Shown piece after piece: positions 7,679 through 15,161 of a stretch of 24,124 bases of DNA. The notes beneath the pieces are model-generated. The model saw nothing but the letters and a program-made list of their open reading frames with translations, ran no database searches and was not told the origin of the DNA. Numbering within the stretch: the first letter of the stretch is position 1; each line of letters opens with the position of its first letter. This DNA is from Puniceicoccales bacterium (lineage in GTDB: Bacteria > Verrucomicrobiota > Verrucomicrobiia > Opitutales > JAIRKQ01). The stretch spans positions 1-24,124 of the forward strand of contig JAITIO010000044.1 of assembly GCA_031279395.1 (NCBI GenBank), given 5' to 3'. Position numbers and translations under genes: made by a program.

Positions 7679-10231
7679 TTGCATCGACACTTGCAAAATG
7701 TACTACAATGCGTATCATGTGTCCTTTTGAAAAACATGAATTCAATGGTAAATTTCACTCCGCGTGCCCAGCAAATCCTCGCGATGGCTAGGCAAGAAGC
7801 AGAGCGATTAGGTCAATCTGTCATTGGGCCCGAACATCTCCTGTTGGCACTTATGAGATTGCCACAGTGTATCGCCATTAATATTTTGCGGTCCATGGGA
7901 GTCGATCTTGGAAAAATTCGTGCCAAGATCGAGCAGCACCTATCGACAGTCAATGGAGATGCTCAAAATGGATCTAACATTACGTTATCTCCGCTCATAC
8001 AAAGGATTCTTTTGGCTGCAGCAAAGGAAGCGAATATGTTACAGCATCCCTATGTTGGCACCGAACATCTTCTACTGGGAATTTTGCGGGAGGACGATGA
8101 AGTTGCAGCCAGGCTGTTGGTGGAAGCGGGTGTAAAAATGGAAAGCTGCCGACAGGCGATATTATCAGCCCTGGATCCTAACTTTGTTGGCATAGATGAG
8201 GGGAATAATGACGATGATGATTTCCATTTCACATCGGAAAAAATATCCGAAAAGGACAACCAGTCATCGGGCATAAAAACACCGGCGTTGAATGCATTTG
8301 GTCGTGATTTGACCGAAATTGCAAAGGAGAACAAGTTGGATCCTGTGATTGGGAGAGAAAAAGAAATTACACGGGTACTACAAATTCTATGTAGGCGGTC
8401 AAAGAATAATCCCGTTTTAGTTGGCGAAGCGGGTGTGGGGAAAACGGCGATAGCAGAAGGGTTGGCCCAGGCGATAGCCTTTGGCAAGGTTCCCGAAACC
8501 TTACTCAATAAGAGGATCATTTCCATCGATATAGCCCTCATGCTAGCAGGGACAAAATATCGAGGGCAGTTTGAAGAACGTTTGAAAGCTGTCATGGAGG
8601 ATATTAAACGGGTAAAGAATGTAATATTGTTTTTGGACGAGCTGCATACGATCGTCGGTGCAGGGTCGTCGGAGGGTGCCATGGATGCGTCGAATATCTT
8701 GAAACCAGCACTGTCGCGGGGCGAAGTCCAATGCATTGGAGCAACTACCCTCGATGAATATCGTAAACACATAGAAAAAGACAGCGCACTCGAACGTCGA
8801 TTTCAACCTGTGCAGGTTGATCCCCCAAGCATTCAGGATGCCATTTTGATTCTGCATGGCGTTAAAAAGTGCTACGAGGAACACCATGCCGTAAAGTACA
8901 CGGATGAAGCAATTGAAGAGGCTGTAAAACTTTCCGCAAGGTATATTCAGGACAGGTTTTTGCCAGATAAAGCCATTGATGTCATCGATGAGGCGGGGAC
9001 TAAGGCGAGGTTGAACGTATCCACCAATTCTCCAAAAATGGAGAAATTGTTGAAGAAGATCGAAGAAGTACATTGCGAAAAAGAGTCGGCGATCAAGGTG
9101 CAGAACTTTGAAAAAGCTGCCCAATTGCGGGATACGGAGAAACAGCTAATCAAAGAGAAAGAAAAGCTTTCTCGCCAGGCCCAGAAGAAATCAAAAAATA
9201 GCATCATTACGGTTGATGTCGATGCCATCTTGGCTGTCATCTCTAGTTGGTCGGGGATTCCGATTACACGCCTTGAGAAGAAAGAATCGGAGCGCTTGCT
9301 ACACCTGGGAGAGGCATTGAAAAAGATCGTAATCGGCCAGAATGAAGCCGTCGAGAGCATTGCCTGTGCGATTCGCCGTTCACGGACGGATTTAAATGAT
9401 CCCAACAAACCAATTGGGTCATTTTTATTCCTTGGCCCCACGGGGGTAGGGAAGACCTATTTGGCCAAGATGCTAGCTGAACAGATTTTTGGCAACAGGG
9501 ATGCCATTATTCAAATCGACATGTCCGAATATATGGAAAAACATTCCGTATCGCGAATGGTTGGATCTCCCCCGGGATACGTGGGCCACGATGATGGAGG
9601 CCAGCTTACGGAAAAGATTAGACGTAAGCCCTATGCGGTTATCCTTTTCGATGAGGTGGAAAAGGCCCATCCCGACGTTTTGCAAATTTTATTGCAAGTT
9701 TTGGAAGATGGCCATATGACGGATGGTCAGGGACGCAAGGTGGATTTTAAAAATACGCTTCTAATCATGACAAGTAATGTCGGGGCCGAGATTTTGCAAA
9801 AAGATATGTCCCTTGGTTTTGTGGCGGATCAAAATACATCCCAAAGTTTTGAGCGGGTAAAAATGTCGATCATCGATGAGGCTAAAAAAACATTCAAGCC
9901 TGAATTTATCAATCGGTTAACGGATATGATCGTGTTTAAGCAACTTGACCATGAAGCTTTGCAAAAAATTGTCGATATTGAATTGGACAAGGTTAGCAAG
10001 CGTGCTGCCGAAAAGGGAATAACCCTTACCTTTTCCAATGATGCGAAGGATTTCCTGGTAAGAAATGGCTACGACAAAAAGTTTGGTGCCCGTCCTCTAA
10101 AGCGTGCCATCGAGAAAAATGTCGAAGATCCTCTTGCCGATAAGTGGCTGAGTGGTGAAATTTCCTCTGGAGCAAAAATTACCATTTCCTACGAAAAAGA
10201 TGGCGAAAAGTTATCGCTACTACCCGACTAA
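7679..10231 (+). CDS. clpC: ATP-dependent Clp protease ATPase subunit ClpC
   Basis: This Hsp100 AAA+ unfoldase feeds substrates to ClpP. Domains in order are a double Clp-N repeat (about 26-165), an acidic linker, AAA-1 (Walker A GEAGVGKT at 249-256, Walker B ILFLDELHT), a UVR-type middle segment (NFEKAAQLRD), and AAA-2 (Walker A GPTGVGKT, pore loop GYVG, Walker B VILFDEVEKAH). An LGF tripeptide after DMS fits the ClpP-binding loop. The start is debatable. A TTG at 7679 has a strong SD (AAGGAG, 7667-7672, six bases away), giving 850 aa. However, family proteins begin at the equivalent of ATG 7745 (MVNFTPRA) or 7736, so the first 19-22 residues may be an extension or untranslated leader. clpP is not in the window. 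Confidence 0.95.
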   Translation: MHRHLQNVLQCVSCVLLKNMNSMVNFTPRAQQILAMARQEAERLGQSVIGPEHLLLALMRLPQCIAINILRSMGVDLGKIRAKIEQHLSTVNGDAQNGSNITLSPLIQRILLAAAKEANMLQHPYVGTEHLLLGILREDDEVAARLLVEAGVKMESCRQAILSALDPNFVGIDEGNNDDDDFHFTSEKISEKDNQSSGIKTPALNAFGRDLTEIAKENKLDPVIGREKEITRVLQILCRRSKNNPVLVGEAGVGKTAIAEGLAQAIAFGKVPETLLNKRIISIDIALMLAGTKYRGQFEERLKAVMEDIKRVKNVILFLDELHTIVGAGSSEGAMDASNILKPALSRGEVQCIGATTLDEYRKHIEKDSALERRFQPVQVDPPSIQDAILILHGVKKCYEEHHAVKYTDEAIEEAVKLSARYIQDRFLPDKAIDVIDEAGTKARLNVSTNSPKMEKLLKKIEEVHCEKESAIKVQNFEKAAQLRDTEKQLIKEKEKLSRQAQKKSKNSIITVDVDAILAVISSWSGIPITRLEKKESERLLHLGEALKKIVIGQNEAVESIACAIRRSRTDLNDPNKPIGSFLFLGPTGVGKTYLAKMLAEQIFGNRDAIIQIDMSEYMEKHSVSRMVGSPPGYVGHDDGGQLTEKIRRKPYAVILFDEVEKAHPDVLQILLQVLEDGHMTDGQGRKVDFKNTLLIMTSNVGAEILQKDMSLGFVADQNTSQSFERVKMSIIDEAKKTFKPEFINRLTDMIVFKQLDHEALQKIVDIELDKVSKRAAEKGITLTFSNDAKDFLVRNGYDKKFGARPLKRAIEKNVEDPLADKWLSGEISSGAKITISYEKDGEKLSLLPD

Positions 10232-10479
10232 GTAAAATATTTGTTGGAAAATTGTAGCACAAATTATGTTTTCATAGTGACGGCAATTCTCAGGAAGAGG
10301 AAGGGTAAACAAGTGGCATATCAATGTTTCCTGGATAGTTTTTGTGGGTGGCCTTACTTGCACCGATTGACAATAATGTCTATATTTTTTGTTTGTGTAT
10401 TTATAATTGTGTAAATAATTTTGCTTGTCTTTGACAAATGAAAAACTTCTACTAGGTTTCTACAAAATGAACGGCAAAA
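10232..10479. other. 248-bp intergenic region between clpC and the first accessory gene
   Basis: This AT-rich stretch separates clpC from accessory island 1. I see no clear terminator after clpC. The only open stretch (GTG at 10277, 45 codons) has no SD and no recognisable sequence. The one useful signal is the candidate promoter at 10431-10458. Confidence 0.5.
10431..10458 (+). promoter_or_regulatory. candidate sigma-70 promoter for the 365-aa gene
   Basis: A perfect -35 TTGACA (10431-10436) is followed after 16 bases by TAGGTT (10453-10458), a weak -10. The start of transcription would fall about 15 bases before the ATG at 10480. It is supported only by position and the perfect -35. Confidence 0.3.
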
Positions 10480-11577
10480 ATGATCGGCAGAACGTTTACT
10501 GATATCAGCCATGGAGGGGCGATGGCTCTAAGAGATTTTGTGGATCGAAAATCTAAGCAACCTTATTTTAATTGGTATCAGCGAACATACGCAAGAATTG
10601 TTCTTCGTAAGTTTCTCACGAGGCATAGAATACTGGAACAGGGAGTAAGACAGTCCACGGGCCGGGGATTGAGAAGACAAGCCTCTTTGGACCAGCTCTT
10701 AATGAGGCGGGTTGCGTTTGATCATAGCACACTAAATCAAATCAACATGTTGTTGGATGGTAAATTGTCTGAGGAGAAATTTCCAGCCCTGAGTAAAAAA
10801 ATTGACGATATGATACATCAATTAAGTATTAGTAGCTCACAGCGTAATGCTTTAGTCGCACTTTTTAATTACATTAATGCCCAAGGAAGTATCGCATTGG
10901 GGTATACTGAAGATATCCTAACTCCTAAAGACTCAAGGGGCGATGTTATATCTGCAATTGGGTGGACACTATGGACACTTCCATTTACTGGACCATTGAC
11001 ATGGGGAGCAATTTTTGCAAAACGCGTTAAATATGTGTCTTCCCAAGGAGGAGACATAACATTCATACTTCCCGAAGGCAGATACGGTTACACATTTACC
11101 GCCCAAGGAGCGTTTACATCGTTCTACATTTGGGAAGAAATTTTGAAAAAAATTGACTCCATGGACCCCATTCCTAATTATCAATTTATGCTGTTCGGTG
11201 TTATGGAAAGTAGCACTTTATCAAAGATAAACGACCAGGCGGATTTTAAAAATCTTTATACCTATTGTCTATTTCGTTGTGTCTATGGAGCAAGCAATGA
11301 GCCAAACAGTGGAATTACCAATACCCCCATTGACAAATCAGCCATTGAGGCACGCATCGAGGCTGCTATCAAGGCCTCGGCTGACAAAAATTTTCCCATG
11401 GACAATCAACTGGGAGCGACGAGCCATTTCGAATTTGCGTACTTGCTACATGCAGGATATAAATTTAGAATGGTTGGAACGGAAGGAAAGATTCAAAGTT
11501 TTATGAATTTTTCGACGGGCAAACAAGATCCCATCGAGCAAAAATTTCGTGACAGAATGGCAGAATTAGAACACTAA
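10480..11577 (+). CDS. unrecognised 365-aa protein, possible effector
   Basis: I do not recognise this protein. The N-terminal 70 residues are rich in Arg and Lys (LRKFLTRHR, GRGLRRQ) and there is no signal peptide. A hydrophobic hairpin-like stretch covers about residues 156-181 (ISAIGWTLWTLPFTGPLTWG), which could insert into or lie on a membrane. The C-terminal half mixes aromatic-rich segments (GYTFTAQGAFTSFYIWEE) with charged helices. An alternative ATG at 10522 (MALRDF) has a GGAGG four bases upstream and may be the true start. The 156-aa gene follows after 64 nt on the same strand, so the two are probably co-transcribed. Position in an accessory block between clpC and the Inc-like gene suggests a host-interaction role, but that is inference. 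Confidence 0.75.
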   Translation: MIGRTFTDISHGGAMALRDFVDRKSKQPYFNWYQRTYARIVLRKFLTRHRILEQGVRQSTGRGLRRQASLDQLLMRRVAFDHSTLNQINMLLDGKLSEEKFPALSKKIDDMIHQLSISSSQRNALVALFNYINAQGSIALGYTEDILTPKDSRGDVISAIGWTLWTLPFTGPLTWGAIFAKRVKYVSSQGGDITFILPEGRYGYTFTAQGAFTSFYIWEEILKKIDSMDPIPNYQFMLFGVMESSTLSKINDQADFKNLYTYCLFRCVYGASNEPNSGITNTPIDKSAIEARIEAAIKASADKNFPMDNQLGATSHFEFAYLLHAGYKFRMVGTEGKIQSFMNFSTGKQDPIEQKFRDRMAELEH

Positions 11578-11641
11578 CGGCGCCGTCTATCTGATGACTT
11601 GCGATGGTTTTATTTTTTTATTTTTAGGAAAGTAATGTACA

Positions 11642-12112
11642 ATGGATAGTCCAATAAGAATTAGTTACAGGCATGAGTCTATGCAATTGGTAGATGATGC
11701 AAAGGAAGGGTTGTCCAAAGGTAAGATAGATCTCATATGTGAAATTGATATTTCCAATGGTGGAGCATACACTTACACTTACCACGACTTTGTGGATCAT
11801 AGACCCCATATGCTGATCGGCCAAACCGACGAAGAATATTTTTGGAAATTCAATGAAGCAATGCATGGGCAATTATTTGATCCGTTGTTTGCAAAAAATT
11901 TGCAAAACACATTGATCGACGAACATTCCTCTCAAGTCGAAAGATTGACTCTCTGTAAGTTTTATGAGGGTGATTTGGAGAGAAAAATGGCAGTACTTGT
12001 ATACGATGACCATAATCTCTGGCAAGAAGTACCACAGGTCATACGGCTCACGAGGCTTGTGTTTGACGGATGTCTCGAAGAAATAAAGGAATCAGCGTTG
12101 CAAGGAAAATAA
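11642..12112 (+). CDS. unrecognised 156-aa protein
   Basis: This is a small soluble-looking protein starting MDSPIRISYRHES, with no signal peptide or membrane segment and no family I can name. It mixes short beta-like stretches (IDLICEIDIS, AYTYTYHDF, MAVLVYDDH) with acidic helices, and the C-terminal helix ends ALQGK. An AGGA about 11 nt before the ATG could be its ribosome-binding site. It follows the 365-aa gene and ends only 10 nt from the stop of the convergent Inc-like gene. Its size and place behind a putative effector would suit a secretion chaperone, but nothing in the sequence proves that. Confidence 0.7.
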   Translation: MDSPIRISYRHESMQLVDDAKEGLSKGKIDLICEIDISNGGAYTYTYHDFVDHRPHMLIGQTDEEYFWKFNEAMHGQLFDPLFAKNLQNTLIDEHSSQVERLTLCKFYEGDLERKMAVLVYDDHNLWQEVPQVIRLTRLVFDGCLEEIKESALQGK

Positions 12113-12122
12113 GCCTTAAAGA

Positions 12123-13706
12123 TTATCCTACCATAGCCTTGACGGCCACCACACCTAACAATCCACCAGCAAAAGTAGTAAGAGTTTGACCCCAACCCCC
12201 CCCTTGTGTTTGAGCTTGAAGGCGATTGAGGGCATCCTGGACTGTTTCCAATGATTGTCGTTGATTGTCAATCGTTTCCTTCTGAGACTCAATGGTTTGT
12301 TTTTGTGACTCACATTGTGTTTGTAGTTCCGTATTGGTTACTTCTAACGAATGAACTTTTTCCCCTAAACTTACGAGTTGAGCTTCAACATTTTTCAAAT
12401 TTTCTGACAGTGCACCTTTTTCTTTGGTTAACGCGGCAAGGGATTGTTTTTCTTTCTCAATTTCAGCTGCCAAGGCTTGTGTTTTAACTACGTTGGTTGC
12501 GTTAATCTGTTTTAATTCTGATTCATATTTTGTACGGAGGAATTTAATTTCCTGTTCCTTTTTCTGAATTTGGTCATTGGCCTGCTTTAATGCATCACTT
12601 GTTTTTTGCTGTTGCGATGTTAACCCCCTAAGTCGAACTTCTGTCTGAGCCCTGCTGTCAGCTATTGCTTTTTGGGCATCTAAAATCCTTTTTGTAAGTT
12701 CAGAATTTAGACTATTCATCATGGCATATACTTCTTGGGCTGTATCATGCATTGCTTGTGCCGTTTTTTTAAAATTGCCACTTTCAATGAGCTTTTTACA
12801 TGTTTCCGAATCCACTATATCCCCACTCACACTAATCACTTCTGTTAACTTGGCTTGGATTTCTCTTACTTGATTCTGAGCCCAATCCAATGCTTCAGTC
12901 AACTTCTGTTCTCCTTTCGCAATGTTTTGCACATTTTGTAAAATTTGCTGAACCGTGTCCGTTTGCGTCTTTAGACTTTGTTCCAAATTGGATATCATCT
13001 CTTTCTGAGATGAAAAAAACGAAGTAAGGCAGCCTTGGCACTGGGCGATATAGGCTTCTTGGGCTCTAAACTGCTCTTCTTGCTTGTCAATCGTTTCCTT
13101 CTGAGCTGCCAACTGCTCTTCTTGCAGCTTATTAATGCGTTGTTTCTTGGAGAGGTTTTCTTGGGCCGATGAAAGTTCGTCTTGAGCCGTTGTCAAATTC
13201 TGCTGTGCTCCTTCTATTGCTTCTTTTTGTTTGCCTATCGTTGCTTCTTGATCCTTGTTGAGGCTGAGCAATTCAGTATTTTGTTCCTGCAACTTCTTGG
13301 TGCAAGATTCTGCTTCTACTCCAGCTCGTTTAGCCGCTTCCAAATCTTCTTTCATTATTTCTAGCCTGGTTCGTGATACGGCTAGATTTATAAGAGCAAC
13401 TATGCCTACAATGACACTTATTCCGAGTGAAGGGAAAAGATGAAGTGTCACAAAACAGGACACAGCCGTGATACAGGCGGGTGTTGCGGTACCTTTTAAA
13501 TTGTGAATAAGTTTTGGAAAAAATCGAACATCTACTCCAAAAAGGCTAAGAGCTGTCGATGTTTTTTTCCCTATATCCAAAAGCGTCTTTCCTATAAATT
13601 CTTTTGTTTCTTCCAGTGATCTAATCGAAGATATGGGATTGCTTAGATCGTCTTGAGAAAGAACTTGACTAGAGCCAAGTGTTTCTGAGGCTGTTGGTGA
13701 ATCCAT
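12123..13706 (-). CDS. Inc-like membrane-anchored coiled-coil protein
   Basis: The 527-aa protein has three parts. Residues 1-70 are polar, Ser/Thr-rich at the start (MDSPTASETLGSS). Residues 75-112 form two closely spaced hydrophobic segments (ACITAVSCFVTLHLFP and SLGISVIVGIVALINLAV), a bilobed hairpin. Residues 113-500 are an almost unbroken coiled coil rich in Gln, Glu and Lys with repeated QKETID motifs. A Gly-rich hydrophobic tail (GGGWGQ...GGLLGVVAVKAMVG) closes it. A bilobed hairpin plus coiled coil without a signal peptide is the layout of chlamydial inclusion-membrane proteins such as IncA. This is likeness of architecture, not shown homology. A good SD (AAGGA, six bases before the ATG) and a promoter lie upstream. 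A purely bacterial structural coiled coil remains possible. Confidence 0.8.
   Translation of the reverse strand: MDSPTASETLGSSQVLSQDDLSNPISSIRSLEETKEFIGKTLLDIGKKTSTALSLFGVDVRFFPKLIHNLKGTATPACITAVSCFVTLHLFPSLGISVIVGIVALINLAVSRTRLEIMKEDLEAAKRAGVEAESCTKKLQEQNTELLSLNKDQEATIGKQKEAIEGAQQNLTTAQDELSSAQENLSKKQRINKLQEEQLAAQKETIDKQEEQFRAQEAYIAQCQGCLTSFFSSQKEMISNLEQSLKTQTDTVQQILQNVQNIAKGEQKLTEALDWAQNQVREIQAKLTEVISVSGDIVDSETCKKLIESGNFKKTAQAMHDTAQEVYAMMNSLNSELTKRILDAQKAIADSRAQTEVRLRGLTSQQQKTSDALKQANDQIQKKEQEIKFLRTKYESELKQINATNVVKTQALAAEIEKEKQSLAALTKEKGALSENLKNVEAQLVSLGEKVHSLEVTNTELQTQCESQKQTIESQKETIDNQRQSLETVQDALNRLQAQTQGGGWGQTLTTFAGGLLGVVAVKAMVG
12266..13105. repeat. 21-bp direct repeat pair inside the coiled-coil gene
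   Basis: An identical 21-base segment occurs at 12266-12286 and 13085-13105, coding in reverse for the recurrent peptide around QKETID. It probably reflects internal duplication of heptad-type units in the coiled coil. Recombination between the copies would remove about 270 residues in frame (spacing 819 bp). Confidence 0.6.
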
Positions 13707-13748
13707 ATATTATCCTTGAATGTAAATGTTTGTCAAAATTAAAATACT

Positions 13749-13776
13749 AGTGTAAAATATTGACGCTCAATGTCAA
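13749..13776 (-). promoter_or_regulatory. candidate sigma-70 promoter for the Inc-like gene
   Basis: On the minus strand TTGACA (13776-13771) is followed after 16 bases by TACACT (13754-13749). Transcription would start about 36 bases before the ATG at 13706. The -35 is perfect and the -10 matches four of six positions. The -35 also lies in an imperfect palindrome (TTGAC...GTCAA), which might be an operator. Confidence 0.4.
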
Positions 13777-13895
13777 AAGAAATTTGTTAAAAATTTTTAA
13801 AAAGTAAAATAACCTCTCCAATTGCCGTTGAATTTGATGCAATGGAGGTTTTTACCAATTTTCAAGACTCCTAGAAAAATTCGGCAAAGAGGAAG

Positions 13896-14036
13896 AAAAA
13901 ACAAAAGAATGGAAAGATTGATCGACCGTTCCCCGGGAAGGATAAAGATTTTGTGGCTGGTTTCAAAAAAACCTTGCGAGGGGATTTATTTTTTAATAGG
14001 TATCCGGTCAGATTTTTTTGGATAAAAGAGAAAAAT
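13896..14036 (+). pseudogene. possible eroded 3' end of murF
   Basis: MurF adds D-Ala-D-Ala to the UDP-MurNAc-tripeptide and usually precedes mraY. Directly upstream of mraY, frame 3 reads FPGKDKDFVAGFKKTLRGDLFF. This resembles the end of MurF, where a GD-x-[VIF]-[LF]-[VI]-KGSR motif follows. The expected continuation appears shifted into another frame as YFLIGIRSDFFG. No intact MurF lies upstream, because the divergent Inc-like gene starts at 13706. Position and the GDLFF-type motif support a decayed remnant. The match is short and judged by eye. Confidence 0.35.
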
Positions 14037-15161
14037 ATGCTAGAGTTGGACATAAGGCCTTGCGATCCTCTTGTTTCGCTGCTATCTGAGAAGCAATATG
14101 ACTTGCCCGAAAGATGCATGTGGGGTTTCGTTACGGCTTTCGTCGTGGCATTGATAATAGGGAAACCCATAATAAAGGCGCTTTTAAAACACCAAGTGCG
14201 TCAAGTTTTTCGGACCAAACAACAGGTAAGAGACTTGGCAACTTTACATGGCCATAAAGATGGGGTTCCCACCATGGGGGGCATCATAATTGCACTGGCT
14301 TCGTTCGTTGCGGTTGCTATTTGGGCATCTTTCAACGATTTGGTCATTACATCTCTGTTGGTCTATTTTCTTTGTTCTCTGTTGGGGGCAGCCGATGATA
14401 TTTTAAAAATCATAAAAGGAAATTCGAAGGGGGTAACGTCTAGGCAAAAACTATGTGTGCAGGCACTAATAACCGGTTTTATTTTCTACATAGCGTCTCA
14501 AAATCCGCCCATTAATAACCTTTTGACACACGTGCGTTGGAAATGGTTTTACGACTACTTTGTTGATCCACAAATTGCCATGGCAGTAATAGTTGTTTTC
14601 TATTTTTGCGTTATTGCCGGGACGAGTAATGCAGTAAATTTAACCGATGGGATTGATGGGTTGGCCATTGTAAACATAGCTCTGTGCTTTGTTTCTCTTG
14701 CCGTATGTGCTTTCTATTCGAGCAACGTAAACATTAGCAGAGAAACAATGCTATCATATATCGCTGGTTCCACGGAATTGGCAGTTTTATGCACATGTTT
14801 TGCAGGAGGATGTTTTGGTTTTGGTATTTTTAATATACATCCAGCTTCTATTTTTATGGGGGACATAGGTTCCATTGGCCTCGGAGGACTATTAGCCATA
14901 GTCGCTTGTTTGCTACGATTACCGTTTATTTTACTGGCCGTGGGGATAATTTTTGTAATCGAAGCACTCTCTGTCATGCTGCAGGTAACCTCAAAAAAAG
15001 TTTTCAAGAGAAAAGTGTTCCTGATGGCCCCGCTACATCATCACTTCGAATTGAAAGGATTTCTAGAAAGTGAAATTGTTAAAGCTGCGTTTTGCCTGCA
15101 GGTTATCTGCATATTAATAACACTATTTGTCGTATTTTATGGATATGCTGGAAGTCATTAA
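14037..15161 (+). CDS. mraY: phospho-N-acetylmuramoyl-pentapeptide transferase
   Basis: MraY transfers phospho-MurNAc-pentapeptide from UDP to undecaprenyl phosphate, making lipid I in the cytoplasmic membrane. From ATG 14037 it is 374 aa. The reading frame stays open to a GTG at 13953, but those codons fall in the putative murF remnant. About ten hydrophobic helices are visible. Motifs are DGVPTMGG (about 75-82, usually GTPTMGG), GAADD (117-121), NLTDGIDG (201-208), FMGDIGS (273-279) and APLHHHFE (331-338), covering the catalytic Asp pair and the His motif. murD begins before the mraY stop, showing tight coupling. Confidence 0.96.
   Translation: MLELDIRPCDPLVSLLSEKQYDLPERCMWGFVTAFVVALIIGKPIIKALLKHQVRQVFRTKQQVRDLATLHGHKDGVPTMGGIIIALASFVAVAIWASFNDLVITSLLVYFLCSLLGAADDILKIIKGNSKGVTSRQKLCVQALITGFIFYIASQNPPINNLLTHVRWKWFYDYFVDPQIAMAVIVVFYFCVIAGTSNAVNLTDGIDGLAIVNIALCFVSLAVCAFYSSNVNISRETMLSYIAGSTELAVLCTCFAGGCFGFGIFNIHPASIFMGDIGSIGLGGLLAIVACLLRLPFILLAVGIIFVIEALSVMLQVTSKKVFKRKVFLMAPLHHHFELKGFLESEIVKAAFCLQVICILITLFVVFYGYAGSH

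Larger units (their letters stand above)
13707..14036. other. 330-bp divergent region between the Inc-like gene and mraY
   Basis: The left half (to about 13800) is AT-rich and holds the Inc-like gene's SD and candidate promoter. The right half (about 13890-14036) can be read, with frame changes, as a protein end resembling MurF (see the pseudogene entry). I see no strong promoter for mraY and no other gene. Confidence 0.5.

Noticed and set aside
7644..7745. CIRCE/HrcA heat-shock operator before clpC
   Set aside because: No TTAGCACTC-N9-GAGTGCTAA or close variant is present.
8050..8772. 240-codon minus-strand ORF opposite clpC
   Set aside because: It lies wholly antisense to well-conserved ClpC sequence, and its Ser/Pro/Phe-rich peptide is typical of an antisense shadow.
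10277..10414. 45-codon ORF starting with GTG between clpC and the 365-aa gene
   Set aside because: It has no SD, no recognisable sequence and lies in AT-rich spacer.
13953..14036. Longer MraY starting at GTG 13953
   Set aside because: The extra 28 residues do not resemble an MraY N-terminus and coincide with the putative murF remnant.
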